Positions 22,421 through 34,800 of a stretch of 64,000 nucleotides of DNA are shown here, piece after piece (within the stretch, counting starts at the first letter, position 1; each line of letters starts with the position of its first letter). Where the stretch lies: the NCBI GenBank assembly GCA_030386875.1, contig JASJYW010000026.1, positions 12,418,246 through 12,482,245 on the forward strand, read 5' to 3'. The position numbers were made by a program, and so were the translations under genes. Source of the DNA: Morinoia aosen (taxonomy: Eukaryota > Arthropoda > Malacostraca > Amphipoda > Talitridae). The notes below the pieces were generated by a model. The model was given only the letters and a program-made list of their open reading frames with translations, had not been told where the DNA came from and did no database searches.

Positions 22421-23015
22421 ATAACCCATTAAAACTTAACGTCTCCGTAAGAGACCGCTGTTGCCACGCTACCTATTCAAAAAAAATTAGATGTTTAACG
22501 AAACATGAATGGCCACATGATTAGGAAGTTCATTTCACTCATCATTGTACCCATTCTATTCACATAATTTATGTCATTGTTTTGATTTACTTGTGTATTT
22601 CCCATGTGATTTATTGTCATTATTTGCACCTTGTGTCAGTGTATTGATTTATTTCGTGTGAGCTTGTACCATATTTACTATTTTTGATGCTTTAACCCAT
22701 TTATTGTCTCATTCCCATTGCGTAATTTAACCCATTTACCTTTCTAATGTGATTATTGTGCCTATTCCAACCCTATTTTGTGCCCATTATGACTCTATTT
22801 TCTATTATTGTTGTTGATGTTATTGACGATTCATTTGTTTCTGTGCATTTGGAAACTTATTGTGCGAAAAAAACTCTATTATGTCTGTGTATTTGGAAAC
22901 ATATTGTACGAAATATTGCATTTAAACTTCTAATTTGAAACTCTAAAATTGCTATCAGTGTTCATTGTGAATCTATTTTGCTTCGCCAATTTTGCCCTAA
23001 TTATCAGTTGAAACC
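22421..23015 (+). other. Leader (5' UTR) of the decayed element
   Basis: An AT-rich region with no supported gene. At 22841-22868 and 22885-22913 an imperfect direct repeat (CTGTGCATTTGGAAACTTAT and a diverged second copy) recurs with a 44-base offset. Confidence 0.5.
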
Positions 23016-23641
23016 ATGGCTGGGGACGATAATGAAAGTAATCAAAGTAACAATGGTGAGAACAATCAAAATAGCTTTGTCACTTTAAATCACGCAATTG
23101 AACTGCCTAAATTTAATGGTGAAGGCTGTGTAACTTCATTTTTAAAACACTTTCAGACCAGAGTTGACATCTACACGAATGACATCGATTTGCAATGTCG
23201 TTATTTGAAAAAATGCTCTCACTGGGAAGGCTTGGGATTCTTATGTCCTCAAGTCCGACCAATTGGTCACGCTGGAAGATGTCAAGACTTGGCTTATTTC
23301 TGTGTACAAGGGAGCTGTAAATTATAGAAAAAACCGTTCATAAAATCCTATTTAATCTGCGTCAAGAGAATGATGAGACAGTGAATGCATTTGCAACTCG
23401 CGTTCTTGCTAGCTGGAAGGACGTGTTCGGTCCAGAATGGCACTACGAGGATAGCAAAGCACAAAAGATACTCATTCCTACTATCATTAAAAATATGAAT
23501 CCCAAGATCAGTGAAAAATTATCTCATGATTTTGATCCTGAGAGTGTGACAAAACTCCTAGACAAAGCGAGGTCAATTGAGGAGTCTTTGATCGAAGAAA
23601 GAACTATGTTGAGCCGGAAGAGGCGAATTCCACGAAAGTGA
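23016..23641 (+). pseudogene. gag: gag remnant, frameshifted
   Basis: ATG at 23016 in good context (ACCATGG) opens an Asn/Gln-rich N-terminus followed by an IELPKFNGEG stretch typical of the capsid start in Ty3/gypsy Gag. Around 23215 the sensible reading moves to another frame, and after 23330 to a third, where a charged helical region (ATRVLASWKDVFGPEW and on) runs to 23641. No intact CCHC knuckle is seen after it. The changes of frame show it cannot make a full Gag. Confidence 0.7.
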
Positions 23642-23970
23642 TGTGGTGGTTGAGAAGTACCAATACAATTCACCACAAAAGCGAGTGTACCAGCCTAAAA
23701 AATCCATTCAAAGGGCAAAGTGCTTCACACAAAAATGCTCGCCCCATTTAATAATTATCAACGCAAATTCAATGGCCATCCGAGTCAGAATGGTGACATC
23801 GCCGCAGTAAAGTCAAAAAACTTCCACGGCAACCGAAAAGCTTTTCCCCCGTGATTTTGCTAAATATTGAACAGAAAAAATGCTCCACTTTCGTTGATTC
23901 AGGCTCTTCCGTGACTCTTGTGAAATCTTGTGTAATTAGCAAATTATTCCAAACTCCACCCCCGAATTAA
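23642..23970 (+). pseudogene. gag-pol linker and protease remnant
   Basis: Little can be read between 23642 and 23850. From 23851 a frame contains TFVDSGSSVTLVKS, the D-S/T-G active-site motif of a retropepsin (GAT at 23896), and ends at TAA 23968-23970. The rest of the protease fold continues in a different frame from about 23970, joining the pol frame. This is a broken aspartic protease. Confidence 0.65.
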
Positions 23971-24034
23971 ACGATGCACAAAAGTTCTCTGTTCTGTAAA
24001 TGGAGATAATTTCCACACTCGAGGAACGATTGAC

Positions 24035-25358
24035 TTGAAATTTAAACTAGGTGAGGTTGAGTATTGCCATTCCGCTATTATTGTGGAAGATTCTTACTTC
24101 CCCGGAGCTGTCTTGATAGCCCGAGATTTCCTTAAGAGATTCGGTATTGAAATAAAATACAGTCAGCACGAGAAAGGTCACGTGAGGATTAATGATAGGA
24201 TTTACCCATTTCAATCAGTTGCTGCTTCTAATTCAGTAAATTTCGTGAAACAATCTGAGGATGCATCATTCAGTGTCGCGAGAATGTCACATGATCTGAC
24301 TGTTGAAGGAGGCACGTTATGTCACTCCTATTTGAGAGTTCCCAAGCACATGAATGGAAAAACAGTCGTTCTAAAACAGAGCGTTACGTGCAAAGGAATA
24401 GCAGTGCCTCGCACGTTAGCCACAGTCCGTGATGGTGCCGTACCAATAGTCTTTGTAAATTATAATGATAAGAATGTTCTTGTACCTAGAAATAAAATTT
24501 GTGCTAGTTTAGATGTTGCCATTGAGGACCCAGAGCCTGGCTCAGACGAGAGTGAGAGTGATGCTAGAGCACCGCCACATCGCGAGGCCTACGATGCCGT
24601 GGCGACAGTGCATGACGCCAGACGAGCGCCCGCTCTGACTGAAAGCCCCTTGAGTCAATGCAACCCTGAGTTACTGCCTAACAGTGAACTGTTGCCAGTC
24701 GCAGAGAAACGAAATGAACCTGAATTCAACCAGATGATTGACGATGTTGACTTGTCACATTTGAACTTAGATCAGAGAACGACCCTTGTAAATTTAATTA
24801 ACAAACACAGGAATGCGTTCGCGGTGGGAGACGAGATTGGTCATGCGCGAAATGCTGTGCATAGATTAGACGTTCAGGGACACTCCCCCATAATACCCCT
24901 CAGTATCGAGTCCCCCCACGCGACGAAGCAATTGATTGAAGAGCATGTCCAGGAGATGCTCAGGCAAAAAGTTATTGAACCAAGTTTTTCGCCTTGGTCT
25001 TCCCCAATCTTAGCTGTACGTAAAAGTGATGGTTCACATCGGATCGTAGTTGACTTCCGACTTATCAATAAGATTTGTAGGAAGGACTCTTTCCCAATTT
25101 CGAATATGATAGACACCTTGGAATCTCTAAAGGGCTCAAACTTGTTCACCACTTTAGATATGAGAAGCTCCTATCATCAGATCGAACTGTCCCCAGAGAG
25201 CAGAGACATTACCGCTTTCAGAACGCCTACAGGTAGTTATAGGTACTGCCGTTCGCCTCAGGGTCTTATCACTTCTGCAGCTGCACTCCAAAGGGCAGTT
25301 AATATGGCTTTTTCTCCATTCATTTCAAAATTTCTGTTCTGTTACGTTGACGACATCA
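24035..25358 (+). pseudogene. pol: pol (protease C-terminus and reverse transcriptase), truncated by gap
   Basis: An open frame of about 441 codons that runs into the N gap. The first codons continue a retropepsin C-terminus (DLKFKLGEV ... AVLIARDFLKRFG). A low-complexity, acidic linker follows. Reverse transcriptase starts near residue 285 (VIEPSFSPWSSPILAVRKSDG, then VVDFRLIN), has the first catalytic Asp in TTLDMRSSYHQIEL near residue 374, and reaches YVDDI at the gap edge. The Ty3/gypsy type is supported by the SPW-SSP and VVDFR-LN motifs. RNase H and integrase would lie in or beyond the gap. No ATG start fits; expression would have been as a Gag-Pol fusion. The visible frame is intact, but the upstream frameshifts make it non-functional. 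Confidence 0.8.
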
Positions 25359-25858
25359 NNNNNNNNNNNNNNNNNNNNNNNNNNNNNNNNNNNNNNNNNN
25401 NNNNNNNNNNNNNNNNNNNNNNNNNNNNNNNNNNNNNNNNNNNNNNNNNNNNNNNNNNNNNNNNNNNNNNNNNNNNNNNNNNNNNNNNNNNNNNNNNNNN
25501 NNNNNNNNNNNNNNNNNNNNNNNNNNNNNNNNNNNNNNNNNNNNNNNNNNNNNNNNNNNNNNNNNNNNNNNNNNNNNNNNNNNNNNNNNNNNNNNNNNNN
25601 NNNNNNNNNNNNNNNNNNNNNNNNNNNNNNNNNNNNNNNNNNNNNNNNNNNNNNNNNNNNNNNNNNNNNNNNNNNNNNNNNNNNNNNNNNNNNNNNNNNN
25701 NNNNNNNNNNNNNNNNNNNNNNNNNNNNNNNNNNNNNNNNNNNNNNNNNNNNNNNNNNNNNNNNNNNNNNNNNNNNNNNNNNNNNNNNNNNNNNNNNNNN
25801 NNNNNNNNNNNNNNNNNNNNNNNNNNNNNNNNNNNNNNNNNNNNNNNNNNNNNNNNNN
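25359..25858. other. Assembly gap (500 N)
   Basis: Exactly 500 N between the reverse transcriptase of the decayed element and satellite. The round number suggests a placeholder length, so the true missing length is unknown. Confidence 0.99.
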
Positions 25859-28800
25859 AACAGCAAACGACGTGATTTTCACCGCATTCGGCCTAGGAAT
25901 GGCCCAAAACACGCATTTTAGCTCTGTCGACCGTGGAATCGGCTAAATATGCATATTCCGCCTATGTCGCCACGGGAAACAGCAAACGACGTGATTTTCA
26001 CCGCATTCGGCCTAGGAATGGCCCAAAACACGCATTTTACCTCTGTCGACCGTGGAAACGGCTAAATATGCACTTTCCGCCTATGTCGTCAAGGGAAACA
26101 GCAAACGACGTGATTTTCACCGCATTCGGCCTAGGAATGGCCCAAAACACGCATTTTAGCTCTGTCGACCGTGGAATCGGCTAAATATGCACTTTCCGCC
26201 TATGTCGCCACGGGAAACAGCAAACGACGTGATTTTCACCGCATTCGGCCTAGGAATGGCCCAAAACACGCATTTTAGCTCTGTCGACCGTGGAATCGGC
26301 TAAATATGCACTTTCCACCTATGTCGCCACGGGAAACAGCAAACGACGTGATTTTCACCGCATTCGGCCTAGGAATGGCCCAAAACACGCATTTTAGCTC
26401 TGTCGACCGTGGAATCGGCTAAATATGCACTTCCGCCTATGTCGCCACGGGAAACAGCAAACGACGTGATTTTCACCGCATTCGGCCTAGGAATGGCCAA
26501 AAACACGCATTTCAGCCCTGTCGACCGTGGAATCGGCTAAATATGCACTTTCCGCCTATGTCGCCACGGGAAACAGCAAACGACGTGATTTTCACCGCAT
26601 TCGTCCTAGGAATGGCCCAAAACACGCATTTTAGCTCTGTCGACCGTGGAAACGGCTAAATATGCACTTTCCGCCTATGTCGCCACGGGAAACAGCAAAG
26701 ACGTGATTTTCACTGCATTCGGCCTAGGAATGGCCCAAAACACGCATTTTAGCTCTGTCGACCGTGGAAACGGCTAAATATGCACTTTCCGCCTATGTCG
26801 CCAAGGGAAACAGCAAACGACGTGATTTTCACCGCATTCGGCCTAAGAATGGCCCAAAACACGCATTTTAGCTCTGTCGACCGTGGAATCGGCTAAATAT
26901 GCACTTTCCGCCCATGTCGCCACGGGAAACAGCAAACGACGTGATTTTCACCGCATTCGGCCTAGGAATGGCCCAAAACACGTATTTTAGCTCTGTCGAC
27001 CGTGGAATCGGCTAAATATGCACTTTCCGCCTATGTCGCCACGAGAAACAGCAAACGACGTGATTTTCACCGCATTCGGCCTAGGAATGGCCCAAAACAC
27101 GCATTTTAGCTCTGTCGACCGTGGAATCGGCTAAATATGCACTTTCCGCCTATGTCGCCACGGGAAACAGCAAACGACGTGATTTTCACCGCATTCGGCC
27201 TAGGAATGGCCAAAAACACGCATTTTAGCCCTGTCGACCGTGGAATCGGCTAAATATGCACTTTCCGCCTATGTCGCCACGGGAAACAGCAAACGACGTG
27301 ATTTTCACCGCATTCGTCCTAGGAATGGCCCAAAACACGCATTTTAGCTCTGTCGACCGTGGAAACGGCTAAATATGCACTTTCCGCCTATGTCGCCACG
27401 GGAAACAGCAAAAGACGTGATTTTCACCGCATTCGGCCTAGGAATGGCCCAAAACACGCATTTTAGCTCTGTCGACCGTGGAATCGGCTAAATATGCACT
27501 TTCCGCCTATGTCGCCACGGGAAACAGCAAACGACGTGATTTTCACCGCATTCGCCTAGGTATGGCCCAAAACACGCATTTTAGCTCTGTCGACCGTGGA
27601 ATCGGCTAAATATGCACTTTCCGCCTATGTCGCCACGGGAAACAGCAAACGACGTGATTTTCACCGCATTCGGCCTAGGAATGGCCCAAAACCCGCATTT
27701 TAGCTCTGTCGACCGTGGAATCGGCTAAATATGCACTCTCCGCCTATGTCGCCACGGGAAACAGCAAACGACGTGATTTTCACCGCATTCGGCCTAGGAA
27801 TGGCCCAAAACACGCATTTTAGCTCTGTCGACCGTGGAATCGGCTAAATATGCACTTTCCGCCTATGTCGCCACGGGAAACAGCAAACGACGCTGATTTC
27901 ACCGCATTCGGCCTAGGAATGGCCCAAAACACGCATTTTACCTCTGTCGACCGTGAAAACGGCTAAATATGCACTTTCCGCCTATGTCGCCAAGGGAAAC
28001 AGCAAACGACGTGATTTTCACCGCATTCGGCCTAGGAATTGCCCAAAACACGCATTTTAGCTCTGTCGACCGTGGAATCGGCTAAATATGCACTTTCCGC
28101 CTATGTCGCCACGGGAAACAGCAAACGACGTGATTTTCACCGCATTCGGCCTAGGAATGGCCCAAAACACGCATTATAGCTCTGTCGACCGTGGAATCGG
28201 CTAAATATGCACTTTCCGCCTATGTCGCCACGGGAAACAGCAAACGACGTGATTTTCACCGCATTCGGCCTAGGAATGGCCCAAAACACGCATTTTAGCT
28301 CTGTCGACCGTGGAATCGGCTAAATATGCACTTTCCGCCTATGTCGCCACGGGAAACAGCAAACGACGTGATTTTCACCGCATTCGGCCTAGGAATGGCC
28401 AAAAACACGCATTTTAGCCCTGTCGACCGTGGAATCGGCTAAATATGCACTTTCCGCCTATGTCGCCACGGGAAACAGCAAACGACGTGATTTTCACCGC
28501 ATTCGTCCTAGGAATGGCCCAAAACACGCATTTTAGCTCTGTCGACCGTGGAAACGGCTAAATATGCACTTTCCGCCTATGTCGCCACGGGAAACAGCAA
28601 AAGACGTGATTTTCACCGCATTCGGCCTAGGAATGGCCCAAAACACGCATTTTAGCTCTGTCGACCGTGGAATCGGCTAAATATGCACTTTCCGCCTATG
28701 TCGCCACGGGAAACAGCAAACGACGTGATTTTCACCGCATTCGGCCTAGGAATGGCCCAAAACACGCATTTTAGCTCTGTCGACCGTGGAATCGGCTATA

Positions 28801-31800
28801 TATGCACTTTCCGCCTATGTCGCCACGGGAAACAGCAAACGACGTGATTTTCACCGCATTCGGCCTAGGAATGGCCCAAAACACGCATTTTACCTCTGTC
28901 GACCGTGGAAACGGCTAAATATGCACTTTCCGCCTATGTCGCCAAGGGAAACAGCAAACGACGTGATTTGCACCGCATTCGGCCTAGGATTGGCCCAAAA
29001 CACGCATTTTAGCTCTGTCGACCGTGGAATCGGCTAAAAATGCACTTTCCGCCTATGTCGCCACGGGAAACAGCAAACGACGTGATTTTCACCGTATTCG
29101 GCCTAGGAATGGCCCAAAACACGCATTTTAGCTCTGTCGACCGTGGAATCGGCTAAATATGCACTTTCCGCCTATGTCGCCACGGGAAACAGCAAACGAC
29201 GTGATTTTCACCGCATTCGGCCTAGGAATGGCCCAAAACACGCATTTTAGCTCTGTCGACCGTGGAATCGGCTAAATATGACTTTTCCGCCTATGTCGCC
29301 ACGGGAAACAGCAAACGACGTGATTTTCACCGCATTCGGCCTAGGAATGGCCAAAAACACGCATTTTAGCCCTGTCGACCGTGGAATCGGCTAAATATGC
29401 ACTTTCCGCCTATGTCGCCACGGGAAACAGCAAACGACGTGATTTTCACCGCATTCGTCCTAGAATGGCCCAAAACACGCATTTTAGCTCTGTCGACCGT
29501 GGAAACGGCTAAATATGCACTTTCCGCCTATGTCGCCACGGGAAACAGCAAAAGACGTGATTTTCACCGCATTCGGCCTAGGAATGGCCCAAAACACGCA
29601 TTTTAGCTCTGTCGACCGTGGAATCGGCTAAATATGCACTTTCCGCCTATGTCGCCACGGGAAACAGCAAACGACGTGATTTTCACCGCATTCGGCCTAG
29701 GTATGGCCCAAAACACGCATTTTAGCTCTGTCGACCGTGGAATCGGCTAAATATGCACTTTCCGCCTATGTCGCCACGGGAAACAGCAAACGACGTGATT
29801 TTCACCGCATTCGGCCTAGGAATGGCCCAAAACCCGCATTTTAGCTCTGTCGACCGTGGAATCGGCTAAATATGCACTTTCCGCCTATGTCGCCACGGGA
29901 AACAGCAAACGACGTGATTTTCACCGCATTCGGCCTAGGAATGGCCCAAAACACGCATTTCAGCTCTGTCGACCGTGGAATCGGCTAAATATGCACTTTC
30001 CGCCTATGTCGCCACGGGAAACAGCAAACGACGTGATTTTCACCGCATTCGGCCTAGGAATGGCCCAAAACACGCATTTTAGCTCTGTCGACCGTGGAAT
30101 CGGCTACATATGCACTTTCCGCCTATGTCGCCACGGGAAACAGCAAACGACGTGATTTTCACCGCATTCGGCCTAGGAATGGCCCAAAACACGCATTTTA
30201 GCTCTGTCGACCGTGGAAACGGCTAAATATGCGCTTTCCGCCTATGTCGCCACGGGAAACAGCAAACGACGTGATTTTCACCGCATTCGGCCAAGGAATG
30301 GCCCAAAACACGCATTTTAGCTCTGTCGACCGTGGAATCGGCTAAATATGCACTTTCCGCCTATGTCGCCACGGGAAACAGCAAACGACGTGATTTTCAC
30401 TGCATTCGGCCTAGGAATGGCCCAAAACACGCATTTTAGCTCTATCGACCGTTGAATCGGCTAAATATGCACTTTCCGCCAATGTCGCCACGGGAAACAG
30501 CAAACGACGTGATTTTCACCGCATTCGGCCTAGGAATGGCTAAAAACACGCATTTTAGCCCTGTCGACCGTGGAATCGGCTAAATATGCACTTTCCGCCT
30601 ATGTCGCCACGGGAAACAGCAAACGACGTGATTTTCACCGCATTCGGCCTAGAATGGCCCAAAACGCGCATTTTAGCTCTGTCGACCGTGGAAACGGCTA
30701 AATATGCACTTTCCGCCTATGTCGCCACGGGAAACAGCAAACGACGTGATTTTCACCGCATTCGGCCTAGGTATGGCCCAAAACACGCATTTTAGCTCTG
30801 TCGATCGTGGAATCGGCTAAATATGCACTTTCCGCCTATGTCGCCACGGGAAACAGCAAACGACGTGATTTTCACCGCATTCGGCCTAGGAATGGCCCAA
30901 AACCCGCATTTTAGCTCTGTCGACCGTGGAATCGGCTAAATATTCACTTTCCGCCTATGTCGCCACGGGAAACAGCAAACGACGTGATTTTCACCGCATT
31001 CGGCCTAGGAATGGCCCAGAACACGCATTTTAGCTCTGTCGACCGTGGAATCGGCTAAATATGCACTTCCCGCCTATGTCGCCACGGGAAACAGCAAACG
31101 ACGTGATTTTCACCGCATTCGGCCTAGCAATGGCCCAAAACACGCATTTTACCTCTGTCGACCGTGGAAACGGCTAAATATGCACTTTCCGCCTATGTCG
31201 CCAGGGAAACAGCAAACGACGTGATTTTCACCGCATTCGGCCTAGGAATGGCCCAAAACACGCATTTTAGCTCTGTCGACCGTGGAATCGGCTAAATATG
31301 CACTTTCCGCCTATGTCGCCACGGGAAACAGCAAACGACGTGATTTTCACCGCATTCGGCCTAGGAATGGCCCAAAACACGCATTTTAGCTCTGTCGACC
31401 GTGGAATCGGCTAAATATGCATTTTCCGCCTATGTCGCCACGGGAAACAGCAAACGACGTGATTTTCACCGCATTCGGCCTAGGAATGGCCCAAAACACG
31501 CATTTTAGCTCTGTCGACCGTGGAATCGGCTAAATATGCACTTTCCGCCTATGTCGCCACGGGAAACAGCAAACGACGTGATTTTTACCGCATTCGGCCT
31601 AGGAATGGCCAAAAACACGCATTTTAGCCCTGTCGACCGTGGAATCGGCTAAATATGCACTTTCCGCCTATGTCGCCACGGGAAACAGCAAACGACGTGA
31701 TTTTCACCGCATTCGTCCTAGGAATGGCCCAAAACACGCATTTTAGCTCTGTCGACCGTGGAAACGGCTAAATATGCACTTTCCGCCTATGTCGCCACGG

Positions 31801-34800
31801 GAAACAGCAAAAGACGTGATTTTCACCGCATTCGGCCTAGGAATGGCCCAAAACACGCATTTTAGCTCTGTCGACCGTGGAATCGGCTAATATGCACTTT
31901 CCGCCTATGTCGCCACGGGAAACAGCAAACGACGTGATTTTCACCGCATTCGGCCTAGGAATGGCCCAAAACACGCATTTTAGCTCTGTCGACCGTGGAA
32001 TCGGCTAAATATGCACTTTCCGCCTATGTCGCCACGGGAAACAGCAAACGACGTGATTTTCACCGCATTCGGCCTAGGAATGGCCCAAAACACGCATTTT
32101 AGCCCTGTCGACCGTGGAATCGGCTGAATATGCACTTTCCGCCTATGTCGCCACGAGAAACAACAAACGACGTGATTTTCACCGCATTCGGCCTAGGAAT
32201 GGCCCAAAACACGCATTTTAGCTCTGTCGACCGTGGAATCGGCTAAATATGCACTTTCCGCCTATGTCGCCACGGGAAACAGCAAACGACGTGATTTTCA
32301 CCGCATTCGGCCTAGGAAAGGCCCAAAACACGCATTTTAGCTCTGTCGACCGTGGAATCGGCTAAATATGCACTTTCCGCCTATGTCGCCACGGGAAACA
32401 GCAAACGACGTGATTTTCACCCCATTCGGCCTAGGAATGGCCCAAAACACGCATTTTAGCTCTGTCGACCGTGGAAACGGCTAAATATGCACTTTCCGCC
32501 TATGTCGCCACGGGAAACAGCAAACGACGTGATTTTCAAGGCATTCGGCCTAGGAATGGCCCAAAACACGCATTTCAGCTCTGTCGACCGTGGAATCGGC
32601 TAAATATGCACTTCCCGCCTTTGTCGCCACGGGAAAAAGCAAACGACGTGATTTTCACCGCATTCGGCCTAGGAATGGCCCAAAACGCGCATTTTAGCTC
32701 TGTCGACCGTGGAAACGGTAAATATGCACTTTCCGCCTATGTCGCCACGGGAAACAGCAAACGACGTGATTTTCACCGCATTCGGCCTAGGAATGGCCCA
32801 AAACGCGCATTTTAGCTCTGTCGACCGTGGAAACGGTATATATGCACTTTCCGCCTATGTCGCCACGGGAAACAGCAAACGACGTGATTTTCACCGCATT
32901 CGGCCTAGGAATGGCCCAAAACACGCATTTTAGCTCTGTCGACCGTGGAATCGGCTAAATATGCACTTTCCGCCTATGTCGCCACGGGAAACAGCAAACG
33001 ACGTGATTTTCACCGCATTCGGCCTAGGAATGGCCAAAAACACGCATTTTAGCCCTGTCGACCGTGGAATCGGCTAAATATGCACTTTCCGCCTATGTCG
33101 CCACGGGAAACAGCAAACGACGTGATTTTCACCGCATTCGTCCTAGGAATGGCCCAAAACACGCATTTTAGCTCTGTCGACCGTGGGAAACGGCTAAATA
33201 TGCACTTTCCGCCTATGTCGCCACGGGAAACAGCAAAAGACGTGATTTTCACCGCATTCGGCCTAGGAATGGCCCAAAACACGCATTTTAGCTCTGTCGA
33301 CCGTGGAAACGGCTAAATATGCACTTTCCGCCTATGTCGCCAAGGGAAACAGCAAACGACGTGATTTTCACCGCATTCGGCCTAGGAATGGCCCAAAACA
33401 CGCATTTTAGCTCTGTCGACCGTGGAATCGGCTAAATATGCACTTTCCGCCCATGTCGCCACGGGAAACAGCAAACGACGTGATTTTCACCGCATTCGGC
33501 CTAGGAATGGCCCAAAATACGTATTTTAGCTCTGTCGACCGTGGAATCGGCTAAATATGCACTTTCCGCCTATCTCGCCACGAGAAACAGCAAACGACGT
33601 GATTTTCACCGCATTCGCCCTAGGAATGGCCCAAAACACGCATTTTAGCTCTGTCGACCGTGGAATCGGCTAAATATGCACTTTCCGCCTATGTCGCCAC
33701 GGGAAACAGCAAACGACGTGATTTTCACCGCATTCGGCCTAGGAATGGCCAAAAACACGCATTTTAGCCCTGTCGACCGTGGAATTGGCTAAATATGCAC
33801 TTTCCGCCTATGTCGCCACGGGAAACAGCAAACGACGTGATTTTCACCGCATTCGTCCTAGGAATGGCCCAAAACACGCATTTTAGCTCTGTCGACCGTG
33901 GAAACGGCTAAATATGCACTTTCCGCCTATGTCGCCACGGGAAACAGCAAAAGACGTGATTTTCACCGCATTCGGCCTACGAATGGCCCAAAACACGCAT
34001 TTTAGCTCTGTCGACCGTGGAATCGGCTAAATATGCACTTTCCGCCTATGTCGCCACGGGAAACAGCAAACGACGTGATTTTCACCGCATTCGGCCTAGG
34101 TATGGCCCAAAACACGCATTTTAGCTCTGTCGACCGTGGAATCGGCTAAATATGCACTTTCCGCCTATGTCGCCACGGGAAACAGCAAACGACGTGATTT
34201 TCACCGCATTCGGCCTAGGAATGGCCCAAAACCCGCATTTTAGCTCTGTCGACCGTGGAATCGGCTAAATATGCACTCTCCGCCTATGTCGCCACGGGAA
34301 ACAGCAAACGACGTGATTTTCACCGCATTCGGCCTAGGAATGGCCCAAAACACGCATTTTAGCTCTGTCGACCGTGGAATCGGCTAAATATGCACTTTCC
34401 GCCTATGTCGCCACGGGAAACAGCAAACGACGTGATTTTCACCGCATTCGGCCTAGGAATGGCCCAAAACACGCATTTTACCTCTGTCGACCGTGAAAAC
34501 GGCTAAATATGCACTTTCCGCCTATGTCGCCAAGGGAAACAGCAAACGACGTGATTTTCACCGCATTCGGCCTAGGAATGGCCAAAAACACGCATTTTAG
34601 CCCTGTCGACCGTGGAATTGGCTAAATATGCACTTTCCGCCTATGTCGCCACGGGAAACAGCAAACGACGTGATTTTATTCGTCCTAGGAATGGCCCAAA
34701 ACACGCATTTTAGCTCTGTCGACCGTGGAAACGGCTAAATATGCACTTTCCGCCTATGTCGCCACGGGAAACAGCAAACGACGTGATTTTCACCGCATTC

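Larger units (their letters stand above)
21556..25358 (+). mobile_element. Decayed Ty3/gypsy-like LTR retrotransposon, 3' half lost in gap
   Basis: A plus-strand element inserted in the satellite: LTR, primer-binding-like site, leader, gag remnant, protease remnant and pol up to the first half of reverse transcriptase, then 500 N. It is not related in sequence to the ORF3-family elements. Gag and protease are broken by frameshifts, so it is an old, inactive copy. Lineage within Ty3/gypsy cannot be fixed from what remains. Confidence 0.85.

Noticed and set aside
25325-25912. Open frames crossing the N gaps (also at 48831-49607)
   Set aside because: They are made of unknown bases and cannot be real evidence of coding.
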